In this document: piece after piece, positions 31,900 to 45,102 of the stretch | Position numbering within the stretch: the first letter of the stretch is position 1 | How the letters are laid out: every line of letters begins with the position of its first letter | Assembly (NCBI GenBank): GCA_947579665.1 | Contig: CANPUZ010000053.1 | Span: forward strand, 124,001-188,000 | Direction: 5' to 3' | DNA: 64,000 nucleotides | DNA from: Sympetrum striolatum | Taxonomy: Eukaryota > Arthropoda > Insecta > Odonata > Libellulidae | Notes under the pieces: model-generated | The model's database searches: none | The model's input: the letters and a program-made list of their open reading frames with translations, nothing else | What the model was told of the DNA's origin: nothing | Position numbers and translations under genes: made by a program

Positions 31900-34556
31900 C
31901 CGGATCGTTACCACAGCCGTTTCTTCATTGTCCAAAACCACGCTTTTGCAAATAGAACACACAACCTCCACTGAAGTAGCCATGCTTATACGTGAATGGA
32001 ACCCACACCACAAAGAAACATACAGTAACACAGCACTTACAAGTCACAAACCCAAGCCTACACTAGGCATTCAAAACTTAAAGGAACGCTAAGAACTACG
32101 CACAAACTCACTCTAGGAACTTAAAAAAACGAATAAATGCCTAATAATGAAACTAAAAGCTGCGCAGCAGTCATTTTCCGGTCTGAACGAGTTCTAGATT
32201 CCAAAAATGGAATCATCCTGCGTAGAATTCCTTTGGAATCCCTTTATCCCATTGAATGGGCTTGCTTTGATGATAAGGTGAGAACATTTGCCAGTGAGAT
32301 CTGTTTTAAGAAGTTAAATACCCTCCGCGATAAACTCACCAGATTATCCCAGAAGTAATTACGCAGGGTGATTCCACCTGCCGCCGATTTTCCTCAAAAC
32401 TCCCTCCCAGAGAGCATGTATTTTACCAGTGAGTGAAAAACCTATCCTACGTCAACTTTTCTGATAACGAAGTCAACTTCCTATAAAAAGGCCTGTATTT
32501 TAATTCTAGCCATTATAACGGTAACGATTTTAAGAATCTGATAGCTGATTGTGAATATATTTTCAACCATCAAGGGAATGATCGTTCCTTAAAACATAAC
32601 TTCACCCATACCATCACTTAAAATCTGAAAAATCTAGTGTTGCCTTCTTACTTCCCCGTAAACTTACTTCCCAGAAAACCTTACTTAGCATCATGAATAC
32701 TGTGGAACGTGAAAATCTCGTTATTTCCAAAGGCGACAAAGGAAAGTGCATTGTCATAATAGACAAAAGTAATTACACTCAAAAAGAACAAACCTTCATA
32801 GAAGACAACCATATATTGAAAATCAACGACCCTACCAACGAACTAAATAAAAAAAGTGAAAGAAATAGTGAAAAAGTGTACAACTGTGCTAAAACCCAAG
32901 GATTATTATAAAATAATTAATCCAAATCCTCTTCCTCCACGATTATACGCTCTCTTAAAGTTGCATAAACTTGATATCCCCATCCGCCCAGTTATTTCAT
33001 GTGTTTCCTCCCCAACCCACAAACTGGCCTCTATAGTGAATGAACTTATTTAAAACTTAACCCTGTTTTCACCTAGATATGGTATCCGAAACTCCATCGA
33101 CCTTGCTAATAGACTAAAAAATTTGATATTATATACAAACTAAAAAATTGTTTTTTTGATGTTAATAACATATTTACAAAAATCGCTAGGAAAGAGGTGT
33201 TGTTGCTGTTGGAAAAATTATTGTACGAAAAAAACTTGGACAGAAATGTTGTTCACGATATTTTACTGTTGACAGATTTATGTATTTCGCAGAATTAGTT
33301 TTGTTTGAAAAATCATTTTTAATCAACCTGATGGTCTAGCGATGGGATCTCCCCTCTCGCCAATTTTAGCCGAAATATTTTTAGATAATTTTGAGAATAA
33401 TTTATTTACAAATTCCCAGAATGACGAAAACCCGTTTTCTTGTGGTTGAGATTATTGAGATATGTTGACGATGTCCTTTGTATTTGGAATGGATCCCACA
33501 ACCAGTTGAATAGCTGTCACACCTAAACCAACAACACAGTAAAATCAGATTTTCTTTAGAAATAGAGAATAACAACAATTTGAACTTCCTAGACTTAACT
33601 CTCTCAAAGAATGCAGATTCAATTGAATTTTCTATCTATCGAAAACCGACTTATACGAACCACACAATTCATGCAACCTCTAATCATCCAGTCACACATA
33701 AACACGCTGCTTTTCATAGTTTTATTCATCGCCTCTTAAATATCCCTCTCTCTCCATCAAACTTTTCTCGGGAATTAAAAACCATAAAATGCATCGCTCG
33801 TTCTAATGGTTATTCCGATAAACTTATAGATACCATACTTTCACATAGACAAAGGGAACAAAATATTTTTAGGATTTATCCCGTTTGCTCCAATTCCACG
33901 GAGGTACAACGTTGGGGGAAACTACCTTTCCTCGGCCACATCAGTTATCATCTTGCCAATTTCTTAAATGCTCTAACATCAGACCCGCTTTCTATACAAC
34001 GCAGAACATAGGAAAAACTATTTTAAACATTAAAGATAAATTCGATAAAACACGCAAATCTGGTATATATAAATTAAATTGTAAAGACTGTAATGCAATA
34101 TACATAGGCCAAACTAGTAGAAATTTACACATTCGAACAAAAGAACATAAACAGTCTTTCCGCAATGGTTCCAATGCCTCACATTTCGCTAAACATTTAC
34201 TCGACAATAAACACCATTCAGACTTTACCAACACCCTCCTCCATAGCCATTCTCAAGGAAATAAGCTAAACTACCTGGAGGAATTAGAAATTTTACATCA
34301 TAATTATATGCTAACTAACATTCACCTCTTTCCTAACCACTCCCTACTTTTATCAACTGTTTGCCTCCTCCCGCTGCTTCCCTCACTTAATATCCTTAAC
34401 CCTTCCTCCCCTCTCAGACCTTGCTTGCTCATTGGCCATTGTTTTGTATATATTCACTGGAGTTGTAGTCTCTTTACCTGACGATGGACAGAATTTTCTG
34501 AAACCGATCGTGTATTAAAACTCAAGTAGAATTTTCGACATAGTGTTTTTTATTTC
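31900..34556 (+). mobile_element. Penelope-like retroelement, GIY-YIG type, decayed
   Basis: The body holds a Penelope-type reverse transcriptase followed by a GIY-YIG endonuclease in several frames. The 3' region has GAAACCGATCGTGTATTAAA, a string typical of these elements in arthropods. The 5' limit is uncertain (between about 31900 and 32137). It sits wholly between the inverted arms of the 31046-35414 transposon. Confidence 0.8.
32137..34480 (+). pseudogene. Penelope-like reverse transcriptase / GIY-YIG endonuclease pseudogene
   Basis: In order: an N-terminal block (32137-32358); NLVISKGDKGKCIVIIDKSN (32720-32780); RT blocks YALLKLHKLDIPIRPVISC (about 32940-33010), GLAMGSPLSPILAEIF (about 33330-33380) and WLRLLRYVDDVLCIWNG (about 33445-33495), with YVDD as the catalytic pair. 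Next is NFLDLTLSKNADSIEFSIYR then KPTYTNHTIHATSNHP (33580-33700). Last comes the GIY-YIG domain with SGIYKLNCKDCNAIYIGQTS, RTKEHKQSF and LNYLEELEI (about 34050-34290). At least four frame changes and one or more stops disrupt it. The GIY-YIG motif residues are present, but the whole cannot make one protein. Confidence 0.85.
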
Positions 34557-35414
34557 TATTCTTATGTTGGTTTACTGTCGTTAGTGTTTAGAACGGTTTT
34601 ATATTATTTTCCTTCGATAGTATTGATTCTTCCGGTTATATTTCCACTTTATAGTCGTTAGCTTGTAATTTTTTATCCTTTTATATTATTGCCTTATTTT
34701 TATAAATCATTTTCGTTAGTATTCCTTTTGGGAAAATATTTGGTTAATTCTTTGAATAGTTATATTATAGTCATAGCAATTCAATAGCATATAATATAAC
34801 ATAAGGATATAAGGAATATAGGAATAAGAATATACTTTCCGGCATTATAATCGGTGTTTTGATGGATACTCGCACATAGGCGCTCCGCGTTAGAGGTCAT
34901 CTACTGAGTGTGCGAACGTGTCTGGCGCTTCGTAGAAGCTACAATTTTTGGACTACGGAGATTATAATAAAACATTCTGAAGCCTTTTGATGTGTTCTAC
35001 AACTTTTATATAAATATATTTTTTGATTTAGTGATAATAAAAGGTCGAAAATCGACATTTAACGCTGATTTTCCCGTTATAGCTACCCTAAGACGAGTTG
35101 TTTTTCGTGTGTAGCTTTATATTTACTCATTTTTCTTTCAATATAAAATTCCATGGGTCTAGTTTACACTTTAGTAAGTAGTTTAAATCAAAGCGTGTGT
35201 CATTATCACCATTAGATACGGAGATATACCGTTCAATATGATGCAAGGTCGAAAATCCAAGATGGCGACTTTTGTTTAAATATTTAGGCATGTTGCCCAA
35301 TTGGGATTTTTTGGGATTTTTGGGATTTTGCTTTTGGCTGTTCAAAGAACATCTCAACCAATTTTCAGCTTGATAAACCAAAAAGGATAAGTTGAACCTA
35401 TTCTGCCTCCACTA

Positions 35415-36947
35415 GAATTCATCGGTCTCTTCATGCAGCATTACAGAAGCTGTAGCATTCTCATAGACACTGCGCAAGAGACGGATGTACTCAGAATCTA
35501 TTCCTTGATTTTCTTCAGAGCTTTCAGAGTGGAGGAGGTACTTACCGAGTCGAAGGCCTGTTCATAATCCACAAAGCAAAGGACAAGTGGCATCTCGCAC
35601 TCATTCGTTCTGTTTATAATTTCCTGTAATGTGTGGATGTGGTCCATAGTGCTGAAGCTTTTCCGGAATCCTGCTTGTTCTCTAGGCTGTGCTGAAGACA
35701 GGGTCATCTTAAGACATTCAGCTATTATCCTCACGAATGTTTTATAAACAACTAGAAGGAGTCTAATGGGGCGATAGTCCTTCAAATATTCTTTGCTTCC
35801 TTTCTTGTGCAGAAGGGCAATCCTTGCGTGGTTCCATTCCTTGGGAATCATTCCTTGTTTTAGACAATTACTGAATAATTGTGCTAAAACATTAGCAATC
35901 TCTGTTCCACCAGCTTTCAGATACTCCCCCAACACCCCATCTGCTCCTCCTGCTTTCCCATTCTTCATCTGCTTAATCGCTGTCATTACCTCTTCTGGGA
36001 GAATGGAGAGGAGATTTTGTGATCTTTGGCTTTCCTCTTCGGCGTTTCCAATCTTCTTGTATAGGTTGCCAAAGTGTTCTGCTAAAGTCCTCAATATTGC
36101 TGGTCTGTTAAATTTTGTTGTGCCATCTCTTTCGTTAATGCAAATATCTGTTTCTTACCAATTGCTAGGCGTCCTCCAGTCCTCTTAATGCTCTTGTTAT
36201 TTTCTATTGCCTCTTGCAAAATCTTTTCATTTAAATTCCGCACATCTTCCTTGATCGCTAATCTGATGGCTTTGCAAAGCTCGGCATATTCGATGTTATC
36301 TCTTGGAGTGTCTGAATTCTTCAGTTCCTTCCGTCGTTTCATCATTTGCCGGGTTCTATCACTAAATTTCTTATCCTTCGGTTTTCTTGGCATGCTTGCT
36401 ACTTCCTCTGCAGCTTTCTTCACCACTTACTTTGGTTTCGAGTTCTTCCTCCTGAAGTGTTTAGAATCTATTTCTAAGTTCCAGCTGAAACTCCTTCTTG
36501 TTATCTCATAGTTTAGCGATATTTATCTCATCCTTCTTGCAAGAAACCAACTTCATTCGTTCCATTCGGGGGTTAATATTCATTCTGCATCTAACAATTC
36601 TGTGATCAATTACAGTGTTGAAGTTATTCAAAACTTCACTGTTAGTTACAGTGTAGAGTCTGTTTACCAATGTGTAGTCTATTTCATTTTTTGTTCCATT
36701 GGGACCTCTCCAGGTCCGTTTCCTTGTAGTATATTTCTTAAAGTACTTATTTGTTATATTAATATTGGTGCATTCTGCAAACTCTACTAAGCGGTGACCT
36801 CGCTCGGTTCTCTGGCCCAGTCCGTATGTGTCATCAGCTTCCCACTGACCTACACGAGCATTGAAATCTCCCGTAATGACTTTGTAGTAATGGGCTTCTT
36901 TGTCATGTTCTGTGCCGAGAGTTTGGTAGAAGTTTTCAATTTCCTCT
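35415..36947 (-). pseudogene. RTE remnant copy 2, 5' part
   Basis: Minus-strand pieces: a partial endonuclease with TGDFNARVGQ and IDHRIVRCRM (36988-36506), a linker MVKKAAEEVASMPRKPKDKK (36426-36091), and the start of the RT with GKAGGADGVL and FVDYEQAFDSVS (36094-35498). The 5' end is lost at 36947, where module-repeat sequence begins (CGAACCCCTTTCC). Frameshifts lie near 36430 and 36095. It is continuous with 30205-31045 if the inserted transposon is removed. Confidence 0.88.
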
Positions 36948-37393
36948 CGAACCCCTTTCCAATAACATAGAAACTTGAAATTCGGCAAATAGATAGAATC
37001 ATAGATACATTAAATAAACATGTTTTAGATTTCGTTGATCGTCCTTGGTTGGATCCCAGAGGGCCATTTACATTACCCAATGCATTTAAGATGGGGATAA
37101 TGGAGTCTTATTTCAGGACCTTTCTGGTATTAAATGGACTTCAAACTTTGCATTAATTAAGATCGGTTCCTAACAAATTATTTTGTCTATTCACATCATC
37201 CAATAGTTCCTTGGTTTGACACCAGGCATTCCAAAAAAAGAAAATGCTATGATTTTTAATATAATATTAAACTCTTACCGATAACATTGAAACTCAAAAC
37301 TAGGCAAGTGAATAAAGATTATAAATACATTTAATATGCTTGCAGTATGCAAGCAACTCTTTCTCGTCTATTATATATAGATGTTTCCCCGGA
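36948..37393 (+). repeat. TTCGA-module half-element between RTE copies (array unit junction 1)
   Basis: Modules have cores near 37049 (GGTTGGATCCC, mutated) and 37215 (GGTTTGACACCAGG). The palindrome GCTTGCAGTATGCAAGC is at 37339, followed by the TTTCCCCGGA tip at 37384. The sequence is nearly identical to 61899-62344, and to the right part of the first element in the window. Confidence 0.8.
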
Positions 37394-39887
37394 TGTCATC
37401 ATCATCAGTCCATCATCACTTTCCAATTTTATTCCTGAGCTTCTCGTTGCCACACCTAAGTACTTGATGATGTCTCTATTCCACCTGTCCACAGGTCTTC
37501 TTCTTGGCCTCTTCACATCTCTTGGTATCCAGTTCAGAACTGCAGATGTCCAACGGTTGTCATTTCTTCTTGCTACAAGACCTCCATTTAAGTGATCTTA
37601 CCTTATCTCTGATGTCTGTAACTCCAGTCATCAGTCTCACCCAAGTGTTGCGTTTCCTGTCTCTTCTTGTGATTCCCAGCATACCACGCTCCATGTTCCT
37701 TTGCGTTGTCGGAAGTCTGGGTTATTGCAGCATTTAACGCCCAAGTTTCACTTCCATAGGCCAAGACAGGTAAAATGCATTGGTTGAAGACCTTCCTCTT
37801 CAAAACCATTGGCATTCTTGACTTCAGAATGTGTGAGTTCCTACCAAATGCGCTCTAGCCAAGTTTCATTCTTCTGTTTACTTCATTAATCCTGTTTATC
37901 TCTCCTGTTGTTACAAGTTGTCCAAGGTATGTGTATTCCAAGCAAACATCCAGAGGTTTTCTTTGAAGTTTGACTGGTTATTGCTCTGCAAAAGAATTAT
38001 ACATTACCTTTGTTTTTATTAGATTTATCCTGAGTCCTATCTTCTGTCCTGCTGTATTTAGCTCTTCAAGTCTTGAAGTTAGATCTTCTGTGTTAGCTGC
38101 AAAGAGAATTATATCATCTGCAAAACCGAGATGACTGATTTACTCCCCATTTACTCTTAAGCCCTTCTCTTCCCAATCAAGGGTTTGAAAATCTTCTTCT
38201 AAAACAGCTGTGAACAAGATGGGAGATAGACCGTCACCTTGTGGAACTCTCTTCTCAATCTTAAATGCATCCGTCTCTTCATGCAGCATTTCTGAAGCTG
38301 TGGCATTCTCATAGACACTGCACGAGAGACGGATGAAATCAGAATCTATTCCTTGATTCTTCAGAGCTTTCAGAGTGGAGGAGGTACTTACCGAGTCGAA
38401 GGCCTGTTCATAATCCACAAAGCAAAGGACGAATGGCATCTCGTACTCATTCATTCTTTTAATAATTTCCTGTAGTGTGTGGATGTGGTCCATAGTGCTG
38501 AAGCTTTTCTGGAATCCTGCTTGTTCTCTAGGCTGTGCTGAAGACAGGGTCATCTTAAGACGTTCAGCTATTATCCTCATGAATGTTTCATAGACAACTG
38601 GAAGGAGGCTAATGGGGCGATAGTCCTTCAAATATTCTTTGCTTCCGTTCTTGTGCAGAAGGGCAATCCTTGTGTGGTTCCGTTCCTTGTTTTAGACAAT
38701 TACTGAATAATTGTACTAAAACATTAGCAATCTCTGTTCCACCAGTTTTCAGATACTCCACCAACACCCCATCTGCTCCTCCTGCTTTCCCATTCTTCAT
38801 CTGCTTAATCGCTGTCATTACCTCTTCTGGGAGAATGGAGAGGAGATTTTGTGAGCTTTGGCTTTCCTCTTGGTTTTCCTCTTCGGCATTTCCCATCTTC
38901 TTGTATAGGTTGCCAAAGTGTTCTGCTACAGTCCTCAATATTGCTGGTCTGTTATATTTTGTTTTGCCATCTCTTTTCTGTAATGCTAAAATCTGTTTCT
39001 TACCAATTGCTAGGCGTCTTCTAGCCCTCTTGATGCTCTTGTTATTTTCTATGGCCTCTTGCACAATCTTTTCATTAAAATTCCTCACATCTTCCTTGAT
39101 TGCTACTCTGATGGCTTTGCAAAGCTCGGCATATTCGATGTTATCTCTTGGAGTGTCTGAATTCTTCAGTTCCTTCCGTCGTTTCATCATTTGCCGGGTT
39201 CTATCACTAAATTTCTTATCCTTCGGTTTTCTTGGCATGCTTGCTACTTCCTCTGCCGCTTTCTTCACCACTTACTTTGGTTTCGAGTTCTTCCTCCTGA
39301 AGTGTTTAGAATCTATTTCTAAGTTCCAGCTGAAACTCCTTCTTGTTATCTGATAGTTTACCAATTTTCATCTCATCCTTCTTGCAAGAAACCAACTTCA
39401 TTCGTTCCATTCGGGGGTTAATATTCATTCTGCATCTAACAATTCTGTGATCAATTACAGTGTTGAAGTTATTCAAAACTTCACTGTTAGTTACAGTGTA
39501 GAGTCTGTTTACCAATGTGTAGTCTATTTCATTTTTTGTTCCATTGGGACCTCTCCAGGTCCGTTTCCTTGTAGTATATTTCTTAAAGTACTTATTTGTT
39601 ATATTAATATTGGTGCATTCTGCAAACTCTACTAAGCGGTGACCTCGCTCGGTTCTCTGGCCCAGTCCGTATGTGTCATCAGCTTCCCACTGACCTACAC
39701 GAGCATTGAAATCTCCCGTAATGACTTTGTAGTAATGGGCTTCTTTGTCATGTTCTGTGCCGAGAGTTTGGTAGAAGTTTTCAATTTCCTCTCGAACCCC
39801 TTTCCAATAACATAGAAACTTGAAATTCGGCAAATAGATAGAATCATAGATACATTAAATAAACATGTTTTAGATTTCGTTGATCGT
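37043..39887. repeat. 2.85-kb tandem array unit, locus 1
   Basis: The landmark CCTTGGTTGGATCCCAGAGG occurs at 37043 and again at 39888, 2845 bases apart, and the unit contains one RTE remnant plus one module half-element. The same landmarks at 59141 and 61994 are 2853 bases apart. The 8-base difference is a duplicated GTTGCCAC near 59545. Confidence 0.85.
37394..39792 (-). pseudogene. RTE remnant copy 3, 5'-truncated
   Basis: Minus strand, from the C-terminal KRPRRRPVDRWNRDIIKYLG (37516) through the RT (38631-38140, with FVDYEQAFDSVS and VPQGDGLSPILF), the linker (39271-38609) and a partial endonuclease (39833-39306, with TGDFNARVGQ). The motif C region near 38125 reads FADD, but the frame breaks at a TAA after VNGE. 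It is truncated at the same 5' point as copy 2 and is nearly identical to copy 4 at 59492-61898. Confidence 0.88.
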
Positions 39888-40130
39888 CCTTGGTTGGATC
39901 CCAGAGGGCCATTTACATTACCCAATGCATTTCAGATGAGGATAATGGAGTCCTATTTCAGGACCTTCCCGGTATCATTTGGACTAGACATGGGCATCGT
40001 TATAATTTTTGTCAGTGGTGGCGTTGGGGGAAAATGAAGCCAACGGCGTGAACGCTGACTGCTTAATCTTCGGCGGCGGCATGGCTTAACCGCCGGCGAG
40101 TTAAACTTAGTTGTTTAAACTTGTTAAGAC
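39793..40130. other. partial module and a GC-richer unassigned segment at the edge of duplication B
   Basis: The array ends in a module core (39894) and breaks off near 39985. A GC-richer stretch with TAGACATGGGCAT, GGCGGCGGC and CCGCCGGCG follows. TAGACATGGGCA looks like a hAT-type MITE end, but I found no partner. Copy B of the duplication begins at about 40131. Confidence 0.4.
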
Positions 40131-41094
40131 AATGTAGAGCTATCTTGAATACGCAGAACAATGAGCTAGAATCAAAAAAACCTGGCAAAAAATCCTTTTC
40201 TTGAGTGCGGACTTAAGTACTGGCAATTCTCAAATTAATCCTGCCTATTACTGCCAAATTTTTTACGCTGATTTCTACCTATTACAATTCTACAGGTGGT
40301 CAAAATTGACCAAAATTCACGAACTATTCCAGGTTTAGATTTTTGCAAAATTCTTCAGCCTCAAACCAAACCCAAATGAGCAGAATCATCAATTGAAAAT
40401 CAATACAGTGTTAAATTATCAACCCTTAAGCTTAATTATGAATTTTTAAGTGATCCCAGTTGAATATTTGAATTATTGCATCACTACCATCAGATCTCTG
40501 GATTAGCTTCTGTTGGAGAAATACTCACTTCATGCAACATGTCTTTTAAGTTATATTTCTTTCTCTTATCCTCTCTCGGACCCTCCGATTTAAGGAAAAC
40601 GAGCTCACATAAGACGCTGTCTGGGAATATTATATGCAGAACTTATTGAGGTGTGGCAATACGAAGTTTTAAAGTTCACACTCAAAAAATATTTTCTTAT
40701 TCTTGGCCAGCATTTTTCGATTCTAGCTCGCTCTGCGCTGTAAAGGGGTTAATTGGGCAATTCGTTGCTTTCCTTATTTTCACAAAAGCATGCTTCTTAT
40801 AATTAGGCTACATTACTTTAAGAACGTTTAGAGAGTGGTATCACAAATTAAGCACAAATAGCAAGTAGAATGTCGATCAATGGATGTACTATTGTTGTGA
40901 ATTAGTTTTAACATCACATTTGCTCCACATTTTTCAAGTATGGAATCCAGGAATAGATGTTCAATTGAAATTTCCAGAAAATAAAAAATGTATAAATGAT
41001 GAACGCAAATCAAAACATTTAAGTTTAAACAAACTAAAATAATCATAAGCAAATGAATGAAGAAGAGTTTAAAATAAGTATATTTATAACATTC

Positions 41095-41238
41095 AGCAGT
41101 AGGTAACACTCTGTCAACAAAATCTTTGCACATAGTTGTCATGGATGAATACCATTTTATTCAATCTCTGTGGCTCTGGTCTGCTTTTCTTATCGTTGAG
41201 AGTGAGCCTTCATATACTAAAACTCCTCTCAATGGGAG
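41095..41238 (-). pseudogene. hAT transposase C-terminal relic, copy B
   Basis: The counterpart of the relic at 3716-3856: PIERSFSI, stop, then LNDKKSRPEPQRLNKMVFIH and DNYVQR in the other frame, with a small deletion just after. It lacks the terminal stop of copy A and continues as DRVLPTAECYKYTY, but it is clearly dead. Confidence 0.5.
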
Positions 41239-42108
41239 TGATGCTTGCGGGAATACACTATGTTCAAATTAAGATATTCAAATCGATTATAATGTTTTAG
41301 AACTCTGGATTAGACATTCTTTTATAACTCAAAAGATGCTTCAATTAGTAGGAATTGAAGGTAATCCAGGAAGATACTGTTGTACCCTATGAAGAAAATT
41401 CTCTTGTTGGAGTTAACATTTTGGGTTAAATGTAAGTTCAAGATGGCTTTTATCAAAGTATTCACGTAAATTATGATACATAATGAATAAACATTACTTG
41501 CCAATACTAAAGCACAACGTATCTCAAACGGCCCCATGTTCATAAGAGAGATTAATGCACGTAGTAGAAATATACGCGTTGAAGGAGAAAGTTAGCCTAA
41601 ATTAATTTTAATATTCTACCACATGGAGGTACAGTAATTGAAAACTGTTTGGTGAAATCCAATTATAGTTAATTATCATCATATTTACAACAAAAATAAG
41701 AAAAGAAAAATATTTAAAATTAAAAATTTGTATTGAATTTGTTTGTTCTTTAAATACTCACTCTCATTTCAGAAACGAAGAATTTCTTTATCTTGATAAT
41801 TTGCTTCCTTTTATGATTTTTTCGATACTCTTAAATTTCCTGTTAATATTCTGGGAAAATACATCCTGAAAATTTTGAAGGGAATGTCGAGAAGTTTAAG
41901 AAAAATGCGTTCAAAAAAGTAGTTGCCTTCTACTTTTCTCTATACTTCATTCATTAAAAACATCCAGCGAGATAGTATTCTGCGAAAAGTATTTTATTTG
42001 TGTTATTTTAAACCCCTATTTTCTATTATAAACATTTGAAAGCAAACATACATTGCTGAAGTTACATCTTCCAAATGTATTGTATGAATTATATAACATA
42101 TAGAATAT
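41239..42108. other. duplicated stretch with the empty hAT site
   Basis: Non-coding. The single ATTGTATG at 42079-42086 is the unoccupied target of the hAT element found in copy A at 4711-6933. Confidence 0.6.
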
Positions 42109-43240
42109 CTATCATATATAGACGCTTCTCCGGATATACCTATGTAAACATTCATTCATAGGGGATCAAAATTCTAACCATGTTCCACAAGTGCCAATGC
42201 CTTGAAATTTTTACGACATATTGGCCATAACGTGAAACCTCTAGAAAAAATCCGACTTTGTATCTCAGTGTCATGGGTTCGATTCCAGAAGGCCCCAAAG
42301 TCCCGATTTTCTCCATAAGGATACATGGTGAGGATTTTCTAAAATTTTTTTAAGGCACTTCCCGGAAAAGGAGATATTTGAAATTCAAGGGGTCGCTAAT
42401 TGCCGTACATATCTAAAGGAAACCATAAAGACATCTACGAATATTATCCTTGGTTCGATGCTAGGTCGGGGCAAAAATCGGCCGTTTAAAATGCATTGCG
42501 GCGATTTTTATGATTTTTTTTGGACCCTTTTCCGATGGCATAGAAACTTGAAATTCGGTATGATGTTAGACACCATAAAAATATATCATAATCAAATTTT
42601 ACATATTCGCTGATGGTCCTTGGTTCGATCCCAGAGGGACATTTAAATTCCTCAATGCATTTCTTACGGAAATAACGGAAACAAATTTTAGGTACTTCCC
42701 GGCACGATATCGACTTCAAACTTTGCATATAAAAAGATCAAGTCCATACAAATCAAACAGTGCATTCACAGCTGCCATTATGTCCTGGGTTCGACACCAG
42801 GCGTCTCTACAATCTATACAATGATCTGATTTTTAAGAATTATTTTGAACCCTTTCCCAATAATATAGAAACTTCAAATTCGGCATATAGATAGAGATCA
42901 TAAATAACATTCAGAAACATTTTTTACATTTCCAAGATCGTCCTTGGTTCGAATCTAGAGAGCCATTTTCATTCAGTAAAAATAGGACGTTGTTTGAGGC
43001 AGTTGTAGCCAATATTTCTGCTTGAATTTTCACACATAGTTGTAGATGGTGATCTTCTGTTGTGCTGCATAGTAAGTTCACCAGGAAGACCCGGGTTCGA
43101 TGCCAGACGATTAAATTGCAGCGAATTTTAAGAATATTTTCAATCCTTTTTTTTTTCTTTTGAGGACCGTCCCGATATGATGCCGATATGAAATTAGTGT
43201 TGTTGATCTGCTTGCAGTATGCAAGCTACATTTTACTGGT
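42109..43240 (+). mobile_element. TTCGA-module half-element, copy B
   Basis: Starts with a TA-rich string and the tip GCTTCTCCGGATATACC. Modules in plus orientation follow, with cores near 42275 (GGGTTCGATTCC), 42454, 42622, 42788, 42950 and 43095 (CCCGGGTTCGATGCCAGACG). It ends with GATCTGCTTGCAGTATGCAA and TTTTACTGGT. This is the cleanest single-armed form: tip, six modules, palindrome. There is no coding frame. Confidence 0.78.
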
Positions 43241-45102
43241 ATTATTATATATAAGTATTATGAAATATTCTACCAAGAACTTGGTAACGAAGCCAAGTTT
43301 GCAATCGTAACTACTTTCATTACTGAGAAAAAGTTGTTTTACATAATCGGTAACAATTTTTTCAGGTGGCAAGGAAATATATTTAAATTTTGAATGAAAA
43401 TATATACAGCAATATTGTGTTAATTAAATTAATATATTATGAGATATCAATTCAAATTGGGCGCTCTGTTTGAGAGTGTGAAATAACGGGAACTTATTTA
43501 TTTCTAACTGCGATAAAGTACCAAAAAGATTTTAAAAAAATACCTATTACATAGTTACACATGAAATACATCAAGCTAAAATTTGATGGGACTTGTTTTT
43601 CTGTGGACATTCTTGTTTAAGTTTTATTCAACTCAAAACTCAAGTAACGATAAAGGGAAGACCGACAATATATAGCTTTTTCATTTATTTAAAATTAATA
43701 ACTTTGTTTATGAAGAAGATATTATATTATAATTCCCTCAAAACTTATGTCTGATAATTAGAAACAAGTTTCCGAAAATTATAAAACTGCTTATACGTGA
43801 GTAAAACTATGCGTTAAGTGATAGCCGCCTGAGTAAAGTGTACCCCGCCTGGGCGAGGCACACTTGTCAAGTGAACGCCACCTTCTGGTGGGACTCACTG
43901 TACAGTCACTCCTGCCCATTAAAAGCTCCTCAACTCCTACACCGGCACCGATTTTTACGGCACGTGTGCAAACGTCCTAATCGTAACGCGTTTTGATATC
44001 ACGTATAATTCAGCGCCCTCGTGGAAAGCCCGAGATGTGTACTTTCAGTTGAAAGCGTATCTCTTTGAACTACTTGTCAGAATATTTTGGACTGTGGGAC
44101 CGATATTGTCGGTAATGTCGGTATGACCTAGCGTCGATCCAAGGATAATCTTAGATAAATATTTACATCATATATATGGAGAAAGTCATGTGCTGGTCAC
44201 ATCAGATTTTTTGGTACTTGTCTGGACTCCCTCAGTCCATTATCTCCTATATAATTTTGAAAATGGAATAAAAGCTTGCAAATGTTAAAAACAAACTTAA
44301 TTAATTTCTTATGTAGAATATTTGCTGTGAACTAGCGTCGAACCAAGGATAATCTTTGGAGATGCCTTTGACGTTTTCATTGGATATGCATGGCCTTCTG
44401 CTATTCCTTCAATTTTAACTCTCTAATCTAAATCCCTGCAATGCATTTTTGTAGATAAGATTGGTATTTGGGGGCCTTCTGGCATCGAACCCACGGTATT
44501 GAGGGTAAAAATCTGAATTATAGTTGTGGTAAATCGCTATGGTCAGTGCGATGTAAAAATTAGAAGTGATGACACTTGTGGAACATGGTAAGGATTTTGA
44601 TCCCGTATATATATAAGTATATCCAGAGAAGCGTCTATACATATATAGTTGATGTTGGTATATACTATCAATGAAGCTCACTGGTTAAAGTTCATTTTGA
44701 CTCATTTTCCCCAAATATCTTTTTGCTTCATCCAAAAATGTGATCAGAGTAATTTTTTATTTTCTTTGGGGATAAATTTATGCATATATTTATTCTGTCT
44801 CATTTCTATTTATAGCTTAATTGTTTCTTAATAGTTGTTATTTATGTTATTAGTTAATTATTTGTGAAACCGGTTGCAAATAAATTAGCTACTGTGAAAT
44901 ACTGTAAATTAATTTGTTTGTATATTATATGATAATTATGTTAAAATAGCTTCAATCAGAATTAATATAAAAACACATTATTGAGACTCATGAGAATTTT
45001 TCTATTGTATAATATTGGACTGCAAACATTAATATTGTTTCTTTAGATTAAATTTGTGTTTAATTTAACAATTCCTTTAACGTGACGTTTCTTGTAAATG
45101 TT
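43241..45102. other. duplicated non-coding stretch, including the empty RTE site
   Basis: Matches 8988-10455 plus 13618-14091. The hairpin of 9246-9264 reappears near 43460 with two changes that keep G-U pairing. Module cores lie near 44334 and 44483, and the uninterrupted tip ATCCAGAGAAGC at 44621 marks the empty RTE target. No gene is seen. Confidence 0.5.

Larger units (their letters stand above)
31046..35414. mobile_element. transposon with about 600-bp terminal inverted repeats, carrying a Penelope-like element
   Basis: The outer ends are TAGTGGAGGCA and its exact complement TGCCTCCACTA. The arms 31046-31651 and 34819-35414 are near-perfect inverted copies of each other. The target is the RTE motif B region. 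The undisturbed sequence CTTGAATTCATCGG is known from the intact RTE, so the flanks show duplication of GAA (or GAAT): 3 or 4 bp. Between the arms lie an acidic minus-strand reading frame (31741-31890) and a decayed Penelope-like element. The superfamily is not clear from the ends. The arms belong either to a DNA transposon hit by Penelope, or to the Penelope-like element itself, since some of that family have inverted terminal arms. Confidence 0.85.
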
